Source: Rothia uropygialis
Lineage (GTDB): Bacteria; Actinomycetota; Actinomycetes; Actinomycetales; Micrococcaceae
Assembly (NCBI RefSeq): GCF_004137765.1
Contig: NZ_NOIS01000001.1
Location: 1 to 64,000, forward strand
Direction: 5' to 3'
DNA length: 64,000 bases
Position 1 is the first letter of the stretch, and each line of letters opens with the position of its first letter. A program made the translations under genes and the position numbers. The notes beneath the pieces are model-generated. The model saw only the letters and a list, made by a program, of their open reading frames with translations, was not told the DNA's origin and did not search any database. Below, piece by piece: positions 28,441 through 36,536 of the stretch.

Positions 28441-28464
28441 GCACAAAACGAACAAAAAGGAACA
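28441..28464. promoter_or_regulatory. Candidate DeoR-type operator, regulator side
   Basis: Three half-sites, GCACA (28441-28445), GAACA (28450-28454) and GAACA (28460-28464), are spaced 9-10 bases, about one helical turn. They lie 49 bases upstream of the regulator start. Tandem half-sites of this kind are typical of DeoR/GlpR repressors. Confidence 0.55.
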
Positions 28465-28506
28465 TAGCTATTTGGGTGGGTTATTGGGGATTCTGTGGGT
28501 GGATAG

Positions 28507-28534
28507 TTGACAGCATCACACTCCCGTGTAGGCT
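28507..28534 (+). promoter_or_regulatory. Promoter of the galactose symporter operon
   Basis: A perfect -35 TTGACA (28507-28512) is separated by 16 bases from TAGGCT (28529-28534), a TANNNT -10. Transcription would start near 28541, right at the first of two operator-like palindromes. Confidence 0.65.
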
Positions 28535-28540
28535 AAGCTC

Positions 28541-28583
28541 CAGAAATCAACATTTCTGAACAGCAGTGCACATTTTTGTGCAC
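28541..28583. promoter_or_regulatory. Two palindromic operators in the symporter leader
   Basis: CAGAAAT-CAAC-ATTTCTG (28541-28558) and GTGCACA-TTTT-TGTGCAC (28566-28583) are both perfect inverted repeats with 7-base arms and 4-base centres. Between and within them, GAACA (28558-28562) and GCACA (28568-28572) repeat the half-site and 10-base period seen on the regulator side. They lie just downstream of the promoter, where a bound repressor would block transcription. Confidence 0.6.
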
Positions 28584-28608
28584 TCCCGAGCACTCCAGGA
28601 GGCAAGCG

Positions 28609-30285
28609 ATGATGCTTGCAGACGCCACTTCCGGCATCCGGTTGTCCCTCTCATGGGTCGATTACCTGATGCTTTTCCTCTACTTCGCGACGGTCCTCGG
28701 TATCGGTATCGCGGCCAAGCGCAAGGTCAAGACCAGTATGGACTTCTTCCTTTCGGGAAGATCGATGCCAGCCTGGATCACCGGCCTCGCCTTCGTTTCC
28801 GCGAACCTCGGAGCTACCGAGATTTTGGGTATGGCGGCCAACGGCGCGGAGATCGGCATGGCCACGTTGCACTACTACATCGTGGGCGCCGTGCCGGCGA
28901 TGGTTTTCCTCGGCCTGGTCATGATGCCGTTCTACTACGGCTCCAAGGTTCGGTCGGTTCCGCAGTTCATGCTGAGGCGCTTCGGGAAGCCCGCGCATGT
29001 GGTCAATTCCATTGCTTTTGCGATATCCAACGTCCTGATCGCCGGAATCAACCTCTATGCGATGGCGATCATCATCGAAGCGATGCTGGGCTGGCCCCAG
29101 TGGGTCGCGATCATCATCTCCGCCGGTTTCGTTCTCCTGTACATCACCCTCGGCGGCTTGTCCGGGGCGATCTACAACGAGGTCATGCAGTTCTTCGTGA
29201 TCATCGCGGGCTTGGTCCCGCTGACCATCGTCGGGCTGCACCGGGTGCACGGTTGGTCCGGTTTGAAAGAAGCTCTCATGAACACCGAGGGTGTGAGCCG
29301 CCTTCACTTGTCTGCATGGCAGGGAACCGGAATCGGCGACGTCACCAACCCCATCGGGGCCAACTGGCTCGCCATCGTCCTCGGGCTCGGATTTGTTCTC
29401 GGTTTCGGGTACTGGACAACCAACTTCACCGAAGTTCAGCGAGCATTTTCGGCCAAGAACATGTCAGCAGCGCGGCGTACGCCGCTGATCGGTGCATTCC
29501 CGAAGCTCTTCATCCCGTTCATCGTGGTGGTTCCCGGGCTGATTGCCGCGGCAACGGTGGGCAACCAGTTCGCTGACGGAAGCCTGACGTACAACGAGGC
29601 GATCCCCAAACTGATTCAGATGTACCTGCCCTCGGGCGTTCTCGGTGTGGCCGTTACGGGGCTCATGGCCTCGTTCATGGCTGGTATGGCGGCCAACGTG
29701 TCCAGCTTCAATACCGTGTTCACGTATGACATCTGGCAGGAATACATCAAGCCGAAGATGCCCGACCACTACTACCTCTCCGTCGGGCGTTGGGTTACGG
29801 TCATCGGCGTCATTGTCGGAATCGGAACCGCGTTCCTCGCCGCCCAGTTCGGGAACATCATGACCTACATGCAGACGTTGTTCTCGTTCTTCAACGCGCC
29901 GCTGTTCGCGGTCTTCATCCTGGGGCTCTTGTGGAAGCGGATGTCGCCGGCGGCCGGCCTGTGGGGTTACCTTGCGGGGATCGTTGCGCCGACGATTGTT
30001 TGGATCGCGTATCTGAATGACGAGTCCCTCTTCGGGTCGGCGACGGCGGAGACTATGTACGGAGCGATCTACTCCTTCGTAGCCGTTATCGTCGTCTCGG
30101 TGATCGTCACATTCTTCACTCGAGCCAAGCCCACCGAGGAACTCAAGGGGCTCGTCTACGGTGTCGGAACCATTGACGTGAAATCCGATGTCGTCGCCGG
30201 CGATGCCGCGTGGTACCGATCGCCCGCCCTGTTGGGCACCGTAGCCTTGGTCCTATGCGTCCTGCTCTATCTGCCCTTCCTGTAA
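28609..30285 (+). CDS. Sodium:solute symporter, probable galactose carrier (SSS family)
   Basis: A 558-residue membrane protein with about 14 helices. The ATG at 28609 follows AGGAGG with ideal spacing. DYLMLFLYFATVLGIGI, FFLSGRSMPAWITGLAFVSANLGATEILG and the later GFGYWTTNFTEVQRAFSAKN are typical of the SGLT-like branch that includes the Vibrio sodium/galactose transporter. Substrate assignment rests on the context: divergent from deoR-galT-galK and followed by galM. It imports the sugar with sodium. Confidence 0.9.
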   Translation: MMLADATSGIRLSLSWVDYLMLFLYFATVLGIGIAAKRKVKTSMDFFLSGRSMPAWITGLAFVSANLGATEILGMAANGAEIGMATLHYYIVGAVPAMVFLGLVMMPFYYGSKVRSVPQFMLRRFGKPAHVVNSIAFAISNVLIAGINLYAMAIIIEAMLGWPQWVAIIISAGFVLLYITLGGLSGAIYNEVMQFFVIIAGLVPLTIVGLHRVHGWSGLKEALMNTEGVSRLHLSAWQGTGIGDVTNPIGANWLAIVLGLGFVLGFGYWTTNFTEVQRAFSAKNMSAARRTPLIGAFPKLFIPFIVVVPGLIAAATVGNQFADGSLTYNEAIPKLIQMYLPSGVLGVAVTGLMASFMAGMAANVSSFNTVFTYDIWQEYIKPKMPDHYYLSVGRWVTVIGVIVGIGTAFLAAQFGNIMTYMQTLFSFFNAPLFAVFILGLLWKRMSPAAGLWGYLAGIVAPTIVWIAYLNDESLFGSATAETMYGAIYSFVAVIVVSVIVTFFTRAKPTEELKGLVYGVGTIDVKSDVVAGDAAWYRSPALLGTVALVLCVLLYLPFL

Positions 30286-30312
30286 GAATTCGCACTGACG
30301 AGGAGAATCAAA

Positions 30313-30657
30313 ATGAATGAGAACTCAGAGGAGACTCCGGGCCTCGTGCAGCTGAGCGAGGCGGAGAAGAAGAATCTGATCCGCTCAACCCGTCGCACGG
30401 ACCTTCGTCGCATCATCGGTGGGTTGTTCCTGATCTACGGCATCCTGGTGACGATCATGGGGATCGCGGACCCGGTTGCCGATGCGGCCAAGACAGGCGG
30501 TATCCATATCAATTTGTGGACCGGTATCTCGATGCTTGTAGTTTCGGGCCTGTTCTTCCTGTGGGACCGGCTCGCCCCGGTGCCCGCAGAAGACATCGTG
30601 GCCAGCGCCGAATACGTGGAGGTCAAAAAGGCGGAAGGCGAAGGGAAGCTGGGCTAG
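30313..30657 (+). CDS. Small two-helix membrane protein partnered with the symporter
   Basis: A 114-residue protein with AGGAG before the ATG, 27 bases after the symporter gene. It has a polar, charged N terminus (1-33), two transmembrane helices (about 35-53 and 69-86) and an acidic, lysine-containing C-terminal tail. Its stop overlaps the galM start (TAGTG). Small membrane proteins encoded beside SSS symporters occur in other actinobacteria and might stabilise or regulate the carrier; that role is inferred. Confidence 0.75.
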   Translation: MNENSEETPGLVQLSEAEKKNLIRSTRRTDLRRIIGGLFLIYGILVTIMGIADPVADAAKTGGIHINLWTGISMLVVSGLFFLWDRLAPVPAEDIVASAEYVEVKKAEGEGKLG

Positions 30658-31595
30658 TGTCCGGGCCGCAAGGAAAGCGTTGCGCGATCTCCGCCGGGGG
30701 CTACTCGGCGGAGATCGCCGTGGTCGGGGCGAGTCTTGCCTCGTTGCAGGGTCCGGGGGGACACCTGGTCAGATCGACGCCGCCCGAGGGTCTGCGTCCG
30801 GGGTGCAGCGGGGCGATCCTGGCTCCGTGGCCCAATCGCATTCAAGACGGACGCTACGAATTCGCTGGCACGCCCCACCAACTGCCTCTGACCGAACCCG
30901 AGCGCAATAATGCTGCTCACGGACTTGTCCTCTGGGAACGGTGGGAGGTCCTGTCCCATACCGCGGCCGAGGTGATTTTGGGATTGGATCTGGTTCCCCA
31001 ACCCGGCTATCCCTTCGAATTGAGACTCAAAGCGGTCTACTCTCTGACGTCCGACGGGCTCGAATGGCGGGTATCTGCGACCAACGTCAGTGACCAGCCC
31101 GTCCCGTACGCGGTCGCAGGCCACCCGTATCTCGTCGCCGATGGTTCGGGCACCCAGCAATCCGGTGCGCTGAATGACTGGAACCTGAAAGTTCCCGCAT
31201 CGGTATATATCGATGCCGACATGGACAGGTTGCTGCCCCTCGGAACGTACCCGGTGGACAATACCCACTTTGATTTCCGGTCGGGCCGGCGCCTGGACGA
31301 TTTCTCCTATGACGTCGCCCTCGGCGGGCTCGGGCGCGACGCGGACAGACGGACGGTCTGCGAACTCACGGCGCCGAATGGCGACGGCGTGGTTCTGGAA
31401 TGCGGGCCCGAGGTCAACTGGATTCAGGTGTACACCGACGATCAGGTCGCGGGGGAGCCGGGGCGGCGGGCTGTCGCGGTCGAGCCCATGACGGCGCCGG
31501 CCAACGCTTTTCGCTCGGGCCAAGACCTGACGGTCATCGAGCCGGGGCAGACGCACAGCGCATGGTGGCGTCTTGCCGCATTATCCGAAGGGTGA
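30657..31595 (+). CDS. galM: Aldose 1-epimerase (galactose mutarotase)
   Basis: A 312-residue enzyme that interconverts alpha and beta galactose so that galactokinase receives its substrate. The GTG at 30657 overlaps the previous stop by one base (TAGTG). It shows the family pattern: PWPNRIQDGRYEFAG, the catalytic histidines in NNAAHGLV and AGHPYLV, and the general-base Glu in VEPMTAPANAF near the C terminus. It completes the import-epimerise-phosphorylate route with galK and galT. Confidence 0.92.
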   Translation: MSGPQGKRCAISAGGYSAEIAVVGASLASLQGPGGHLVRSTPPEGLRPGCSGAILAPWPNRIQDGRYEFAGTPHQLPLTEPERNNAAHGLVLWERWEVLSHTAAEVILGLDLVPQPGYPFELRLKAVYSLTSDGLEWRVSATNVSDQPVPYAVAGHPYLVADGSGTQQSGALNDWNLKVPASVYIDADMDRLLPLGTYPVDNTHFDFRSGRRLDDFSYDVALGGLGRDADRRTVCELTAPNGDGVVLECGPEVNWIQVYTDDQVAGEPGRRAVAVEPMTAPANAFRSGQDLTVIEPGQTHSAWWRLAALSEG

Positions 31596-31754
31596 CCCCG
31601 TCTTTTACCGTTCTCGTTGCTCTCTGCGGGTACCTTGGTGAGTGAATGGGGTTACCCCGTGGTGTTTGTTGCGATGCGGGGGACTCCCGACGTCCATTCT
31701 CGCCCCGAGATCGTGAGAGATCGAAAAACAGGCTTCTGACTAGTAGCGATTTGG

Positions 31755-31760
31755 TACGGT
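31755..31760 (+). promoter_or_regulatory. -10 box of the crtYc operon (leaderless start)
   Basis: TACGGT lies exactly at -12 to -7 relative to the ATG at 31767, so the mRNA may begin at that ATG. No good -35 hexamer is visible. Confidence 0.4.
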
Positions 31761-31766
31761 GTTGTT

Positions 31767-31841
31767 ATGTTTGACGCCAGCCGGTCCGAGGGAGAGCTTG
31801 TCGCGTCGTCGTCATGCGAAGAACTTGACGGACGCGCCTGA
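31767..31841 (+). CDS. Possible 24-residue leader peptide upstream of crtYc
   Basis: An ATG at 31767 opens a frame of 24 codons rich in Ser and Glu. Its TGA (31839-31841) overlaps the ATG of crtYc as TGATG. The tight stop-start overlap and the -10 box at the leaderless distance suggest a translated upstream frame that couples ribosomes into crtYc. It has no ribosome site and no recognisable family, so it may instead be chance. Confidence 0.4.
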   Translation: MFDASRSEGELVASSSCEELDGRA

Positions 31842-32197
31842 TGGCCGAGTGGACTTACGTCATCGTCCTGGTGTTGTGCCTCGCGCTCACGTTTCCCTTG
31901 GAATTCGTTTTCCGACTCAAGGTCTATCGGAGTCCACTTCGGTTGATCCTGTCGCTGCTTCCGGTCGTCATCATCTTTTCCATCTGGGACGCCGTGGCAG
32001 TCGCCCGGGGGTATTGGACGTATGACCCTGTGCAGACATTGGGGATCGACCTCTTGGGTGCCCTGCCGTTTGAGGAAGTTGCCTTCTTCGTTGCCATTCC
32101 CATTTGTGCGATTCTCACCTTCGAAGCGATCGGCAGAGTCCTTGAACTCATCCGCCGGCTGATAGCTCGCCGGAAAGGTGGTGGCGGCCGTGCTTGA
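31841..32197 (+). CDS. crtYc: Lycopene cyclase subunit CrtYc
   Basis: A 118-residue, three-helix membrane protein of the lycopene cyclase domain family. The hallmark helix-helix segment IWDAVAVARGYWTYDP (about 50-65) and the motif LPFEEVAFFVAIP (about 78-90), with the conserved Glu pair, are present. Together with the next gene it forms the heterodimeric actinobacterial cyclase that closes beta rings on lycopene. CrtU downstream argues for a beta-cyclase rather than the C50 cyclase pair CrtYe/CrtYf, but sequence alone does not fully separate them. Confidence 0.9.
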   Translation: MAEWTYVIVLVLCLALTFPLEFVFRLKVYRSPLRLILSLLPVVIIFSIWDAVAVARGYWTYDPVQTLGIDLLGALPFEEVAFFVAIPICAILTFEAIGRVLELIRRLIARRKGGGGRA

Positions 32198-32555
32198 ATA
32201 CACCGTCGGAACCGTGCTGACGATGTTGGTCGTCATCGCTCTTGAGCTGTTCTGGCTCAAAACGGGCATCTTCGGAACCGTGAAGTATTGGCTCTCGATC
32301 ATCGTGATGGTTTCTTTCCAGATCCCCATGGACGGTTTCCTGACCCGTCTGTCGAATCCGATCGTGCGCTATGCGCCGGACGAATTCTTGGGAATTCGCT
32401 GGCCGTTAGACATTCCGATCGAGGATTTCGGTTTCGGATTCGCCGTCATCACATTGACCCTGATGCTATGGACCTCTCGGAGCGGCCCATCTCGCTCGGC
32501 ACGCCCAGGCTCACGAGAAGAGGAAGCGGCACATGACCCCCACCATTCGCGATAA
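32178..32555 (+). CDS. crtYd: Lycopene cyclase subunit CrtYd
   Basis: A 125-residue membrane protein, the second half of the heterodimeric cyclase. It overlaps crtYc by 20 bases. GTG codons at 32178, 32181 and 32190 are all possible starts; the last gives MLEYTVGTVLTM with GGAAAGG upstream. The conserved DIPIEDFGFGFAVITLTLM segment (about 78-96) carries the family Glu/Asp motif. The tail runs on as a polar, low-complexity extension overlapping the start of crtU. Confidence 0.9.
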   Translation: MVAAVLEYTVGTVLTMLVVIALELFWLKTGIFGTVKYWLSIIVMVSFQIPMDGFLTRLSNPIVRYAPDEFLGIRWPLDIPIEDFGFGFAVITLTLMLWTSRSGPSRSARPGSREEEAAHDPHHSR

Positions 32556-34131
32556 GCACGCACAACGAATCGAGGCGACGCCCGGAGCCCTGAGGCCCGA
32601 CGCCGAGCGGCATGTCCTGGTCATTGGCGGAGGGATTGCCGGCTTGTCGGCCGCGACCGGCTTGGCCGAAAGAGGCATCCACGTCACTGTGGCCGAGCCG
32701 CAGCCCCAGCTCGGCGGTCGCGTGAGATCGTGGACTGTCGAGGGGGCAGCGGGCACGGTCACCATGAGCCGGGGCTTCCACGCATTCTTCCGCCAGTACT
32801 ACAACTTGCGTTCCCTTTTGGAACGGATACCGTCCAAGGGTCCAAGCCCGAGTACGAGTCCGTTGCGGGCCGTCCCCGACTACCCTCTGCGCTCTTCGGA
32901 CGGACTGGCCGATTCCTTCGCGAAGATCCCCCGCACTCCTCCCTGGAGTTTCATCGGATTCGTGGTGCAGAGCCCGAGCTTCCGCGCCCGGGATCTGCTC
33001 GGGGTGGATCTGGACGCCGCTCTGTCGCTTCTGGACGTCGATTTCCCGGAAACCTACCGTCGGCACGACGGCCAGAGCGCCCAGGATTTCCTGGACCGCC
33101 TGGGCTTTCCGGAGCGAGCCCGTCACCTTGCCCTAGAAGTCTTTGCGCGCAGTTTCTTTGCCAAGCCCACGGAATTCGCGGCCGGGGAAATGCTGGCCAT
33201 GTTCCACACCTATTTCCTGGGATCATCCGAAGGGCTGCTCTTCGACACGGCGTCCGACGACTTCGATACGGCACTCTGGTCGCCGCTTCGGGATTATTTG
33301 TCCGGATTGGGCGTTCAATGGCGCGGGACCAGCGTCGAATCCTTGGACATGAAGTCCGAGGGGGCGAGGGCTCTGATGGGCGACGGCACGAGCGAGGACT
33401 ACGACGCCGTCGTGCTCGCGGCAGGACCTGCCGCGACGCGTCGCCTGGGCGCGGAGACCACGGGGATTAATGCCCCTCAATGGTCCGACCGGATGCGCAG
33501 TATTCGACAGGCGCCGGCCTTTGCCGTGTGGAGGTTATGGCTAGACCGGCCGGTCGGGTCGAATCGTCCCGCGTTCCTCGGAACGACCGGGTTCGGGCCG
33601 CTGGATAACGTGAGCGTCCTTGAACGCTTCGAGAAAGGAGCGGCGCGCTGGTCCGAAGAACACGGTGGCAGCGTCGTCGAGCTACACGCATATGCGCTTG
33701 ACGAGCCCGTGGACGAGCAATCTCTTCAGCGCAGGCTCCGGGACGAGCTGTCACGGGTCTACCCGGAGACGCGCACCGCATCGATCATGGACGATGTGCT
33801 CCTCATCGAGAACGACTGCCCCTTGGTCGGCCTCGAGCCCTGGAACGACCGTCCAGAAGTTCGGACTCCGCACCCGTCCCTCGTGCTGGCGGGAGACACG
33901 ATTCGGTGCGAATATCCCGTCGCTCTGATGGAACGGGCCGCGACCACGGGGTGGCAGGCGGCAAATGCCCTCCTGGAAGGTTGGGCGGTTCAGGGACATG
34001 AGCTATGGACCCCGCCGTTGGTTTCGCGGCACGCTTATCCCCGAACACTGAGGAAACTACTTGACTCCGGCCGACGGGCACGTCGTCTCGTGACCCGAGG
34101 CAGACCACGCCCATGGGGACGTGACTCTTAG
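32533..34131 (+). CDS. crtU: Beta-carotene desaturase/methyltransferase (isorenieratene synthase)
   Basis: A 532-residue FAD enzyme that converts beta rings to aromatic rings, moving a methyl group, to yield isorenieratene. It has the N-terminal VIGGGIAGLSAATGLAERG (FAD, GGGIAG at 32-37), LGGRVRSWTVEG, and SRGFHAFFRQYYNLRSLL, a segment characteristic of CrtU rather than CrtI. GDTIRCEYPVALMERAATTGW near the C terminus is the matching FAD-contact region. It overlaps crtYd by 23 bases. The ordering crtYc-crtYd-crtU matches the Brevibacterium linens aromatic-carotenoid genes. Confidence 0.88.
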   Translation: MTPTIRDKHAQRIEATPGALRPDAERHVLVIGGGIAGLSAATGLAERGIHVTVAEPQPQLGGRVRSWTVEGAAGTVTMSRGFHAFFRQYYNLRSLLERIPSKGPSPSTSPLRAVPDYPLRSSDGLADSFAKIPRTPPWSFIGFVVQSPSFRARDLLGVDLDAALSLLDVDFPETYRRHDGQSAQDFLDRLGFPERARHLALEVFARSFFAKPTEFAAGEMLAMFHTYFLGSSEGLLFDTASDDFDTALWSPLRDYLSGLGVQWRGTSVESLDMKSEGARALMGDGTSEDYDAVVLAAGPAATRRLGAETTGINAPQWSDRMRSIRQAPAFAVWRLWLDRPVGSNRPAFLGTTGFGPLDNVSVLERFEKGAARWSEEHGGSVVELHAYALDEPVDEQSLQRRLRDELSRVYPETRTASIMDDVLLIENDCPLVGLEPWNDRPEVRTPHPSLVLAGDTIRCEYPVALMERAATTGWQAANALLEGWAVQGHELWTPPLVSRHAYPRTLRKLLDSGRRARRLVTRGRPRPWGRDS

Positions 34132-34206
34132 CCGTGCGGCACACGATCCGTGACCCCACAACGGGGCCCGGACATACCCCTGAACCACGAACCACACGGA
34201 AGAATA

Positions 34207-35310
34207 ATGAACTCAGTGTCACCGACCACCGGCTCAGTCCAATGGCAGAAAAGTGGGATCCCCGTGAACGACGGGGACCTCGAGGCCGTCGACCGGCGCC
34301 TTAAAGAAGTTCTCAGGGCTGCCGCCCGGAAGGTGCCCTCGATGACGGGTTCCTTCAAGGACCTCTTTGACTGCATGGAAGCCATGGCGCTCAACGGCAA
34401 GAAAGTACGCCCTCTCCTGCTCCTCCGCGCATTCCACGATTTGGGTGGAAAAGATGCTGGGGAAGCCGTGGAAGCCGCCTGTGCCTCGGAGTTTCTCCAT
34501 CTCGCGCTTCTTGCGCACGACGACGTCATCGACGGGGACTTGTTCCGACGTGGGGCGCCGAATATCTACGGGCGATTCCATGCCGAGGCATCAGCACGAG
34601 GAAGCTCTGCTGAGGAAGCGGAAACCTGGGGCAAGGCCTCCGCGATCCTGGCCGGTGACATGCTCTTGTCTCTAGCTCAAGGCCTTCTCTCGCGCCTGAA
34701 TGTGCCCGAAGAGCGGCGCTTGTCGGCATTGGACATTTACGAGGAAGCGATTCTTCGCAGTGCCGGGGGAGAACACGCTGACGTATGGCTGACCATGGAG
34801 GCTCGAACGCCGTCTACTTCCAGCATTCTCGGGATGATGAAGGACAAGACCGCGGTCTATTCCTTCGAACTGCCTCTTCGGGTCGGAGCGGTTCTCGCCG
34901 GGGCCGATCCGCGGCTCACCGACTCGCTCGCACGAATCGGTGGGGACCTGGGGTCCATTTACCAGTTGCGGGACGATCTTCTGGGTGTTTTCGGCAACGA
35001 GTCGAGAACCGGTAAATCCGTGATTTCGGATTTGAGGGAAGGCAAGCAGACTCTTCTGGTTGCGTTCGCTCGATCGCACGAGGCGTGGAGCGAGGCCGAG
35101 CCGTATTTCGGCGATCCCGACCTGCGCCCCGAAGGTGCGGAGACGATCCGTGAGGCTTTGCTGGCCTCCGGAGCCCGGGATCGCGTTGAACAATTGATCC
35201 GTGACGCCGCGTGTTCTCTGGAGAAACGTATCGCCTCCTCTGGGGCTCCGAGCGCCCTCGTCGCGACCCTCACCGATATGACCAGATACAGCGCCTCGAG
35301 GGTTTCATGA
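34207..35310 (+). CDS. crtE: Geranylgeranyl diphosphate synthase
   Basis: A 367-residue trans-prenyltransferase making the C20 precursor used by CrtB. The ATG at 34207 is preferred because GGAAG lies just upstream. The first Asp-rich motif is DDVID (105-109, in LLAHDDVIDGD); the second is YQLRDDLLGVFG (about 252-263), where the usual last Asp is Gly, as in several actinobacterial homologues. GKKVRP and GEHADVWLTME are also family patterns. Its stop overlaps the P450 start (ATGA). Confidence 0.92.
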   Translation: MNSVSPTTGSVQWQKSGIPVNDGDLEAVDRRLKEVLRAAARKVPSMTGSFKDLFDCMEAMALNGKKVRPLLLLRAFHDLGGKDAGEAVEAACASEFLHLALLAHDDVIDGDLFRRGAPNIYGRFHAEASARGSSAEEAETWGKASAILAGDMLLSLAQGLLSRLNVPEERRLSALDIYEEAILRSAGGEHADVWLTMEARTPSTSSILGMMKDKTAVYSFELPLRVGAVLAGADPRLTDSLARIGGDLGSIYQLRDDLLGVFGNESRTGKSVISDLREGKQTLLVAFARSHEAWSEAEPYFGDPDLRPEGAETIREALLASGARDRVEQLIRDAACSLEKRIASSGAPSALVATLTDMTRYSASRVS

Positions 35311-36536
35311 CGTTTTCGGAACGTGACGCCTCCCGGGCGGATGGCAATCAGAGGTGGGCCTTGCCTCCGGACGAGCCGAGGTGCCCGGTACATGGGCTAC
35401 GGCGCGAGAAATACCGCGTGGTGGTCGGTTCCTACGATGCGGCCCGTGAATTCCTGCGGGCTGGGCGTGCATCCCTTCAAGCAGGCTTCACGGCCGAGCG
35501 GATTCCGGACCGGCTGTTCCGCAGACGACCGCTCCTCATTTCGGACGGCGAACTGCACGACCAACAACGCCGCGAATTGGCTCGATTCTTCGCCCCCGCG
35601 ACGATCGACAAGCGCTATACCGGGGACATCGATGCAAAAGCTTCCGCGGCGGTTGACGGGTTGGTGGGCCGAGGGTCATTCCGCCTCGATGACGTCAGCC
35701 TTCATTACTCGGTCGCCGTCGCGGCGGAGATCGTTGGCCTCACGGCTTCTTCCACGCGTGGACTCGCGCGGAGGCTTGAATTGTTCTTCCGCCAGCCACC
35801 CGCGGACTATTCCCGACCTGACTTGGGGCGGCGTCGTCGTGACTGGGCGATGGCCGCGGTCCGGGGACTGCGCGCGGTCGCTGCTCTGTACATCCGGGAC
35901 GTCGCGCCGGCTATCTCGCAGCACAAGCGCACTCCTCGCCCCGACGTGATGGGCCATCTCATGAGCACCGGGGCCAGCCGCTTCGACATTCTGGTCGAGT
36001 CCATGACCTACGGGACCGCCGGAATGGTCACGACCCGCGAGTTCATGGTGATGGCCTGTTGGCATATGCTGCGCGACCCAGAGCTGCGGGGCCGCTACGT
36101 TGCGGCCAACCGACCGGAGCGAGAACGAATTCTGCGAGAGATCATTCGTCTCGAACCTGTTGTGGGGCATCTCTACCGCAGGGTTGTTTCCGGGGAGGAG
36201 GCCCCCGAGGGTTTTGCGAACGGTGACCTCGTGGATATCGACGTCCGGGCGATCAACGTCGATCCGGAACTGGCCGGCGAATGCCCGTTCGCGGTAGACC
36301 CTGACCGACGGACAGGTGGGGCCAAGGCTGCCGGAATGAGTTTCGGAGCCGGTTCGCACAAGTGCCCCGGTGAGAACTTGGCCATTCGGGAGACGGACGC
36401 TCTGCTGATCCGGCTCTTGGCCCTCGATCCCGTGATCGTGCAGGAACCGGTAGTCGAATGGGACTCGGTGATCGCCGGCTATCGGCTCCGGGGCCTCATC
36501 CTCGACGTCGGAGGGCCTGCGCGGGAAGAGGTCTAG
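35307..36536 (+). CDS. Cytochrome P450 of the carotenoid operon
   Basis: A 409-residue P450 beginning at the ATG that overlaps the crtE stop. The heme-binding loop is FGAGSHKCPG (346-355) with Cys353 as the iron ligand; the ExxR helix is seen in ILREIIRLEP, and the I-helix threonine region in TYGTAGMVTTREF. It is the last gene of crtYc-Yd-U-E-P450. In Brevibacterium linens a P450-like gene accompanies crtU and the organism makes hydroxylated isorenieratene, so ring hydroxylation of the aromatic carotenoid is the likely role (inference). Confidence 0.88.
   Translation: MTFSERDASRADGNQRWALPPDEPRCPVHGLRREKYRVVVGSYDAAREFLRAGRASLQAGFTAERIPDRLFRRRPLLISDGELHDQQRRELARFFAPATIDKRYTGDIDAKASAAVDGLVGRGSFRLDDVSLHYSVAVAAEIVGLTASSTRGLARRLELFFRQPPADYSRPDLGRRRRDWAMAAVRGLRAVAALYIRDVAPAISQHKRTPRPDVMGHLMSTGASRFDILVESMTYGTAGMVTTREFMVMACWHMLRDPELRGRYVAANRPERERILREIIRLEPVVGHLYRRVVSGEEAPEGFANGDLVDIDVRAINVDPELAGECPFAVDPDRRTGGAKAAGMSFGAGSHKCPGENLAIRETDALLIRLLALDPVIVQEPVVEWDSVIAGYRLRGLILDVGGPAREEV

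Noticed and set aside
31841-32555. C50 carotenoid cyclase pair (CrtYe/CrtYf) rather than a beta-cyclase.
   Set aside because: The domains look alike, but no lycopene elongase (crtEb/lbtBC type) is present and crtU follows, which needs beta rings.
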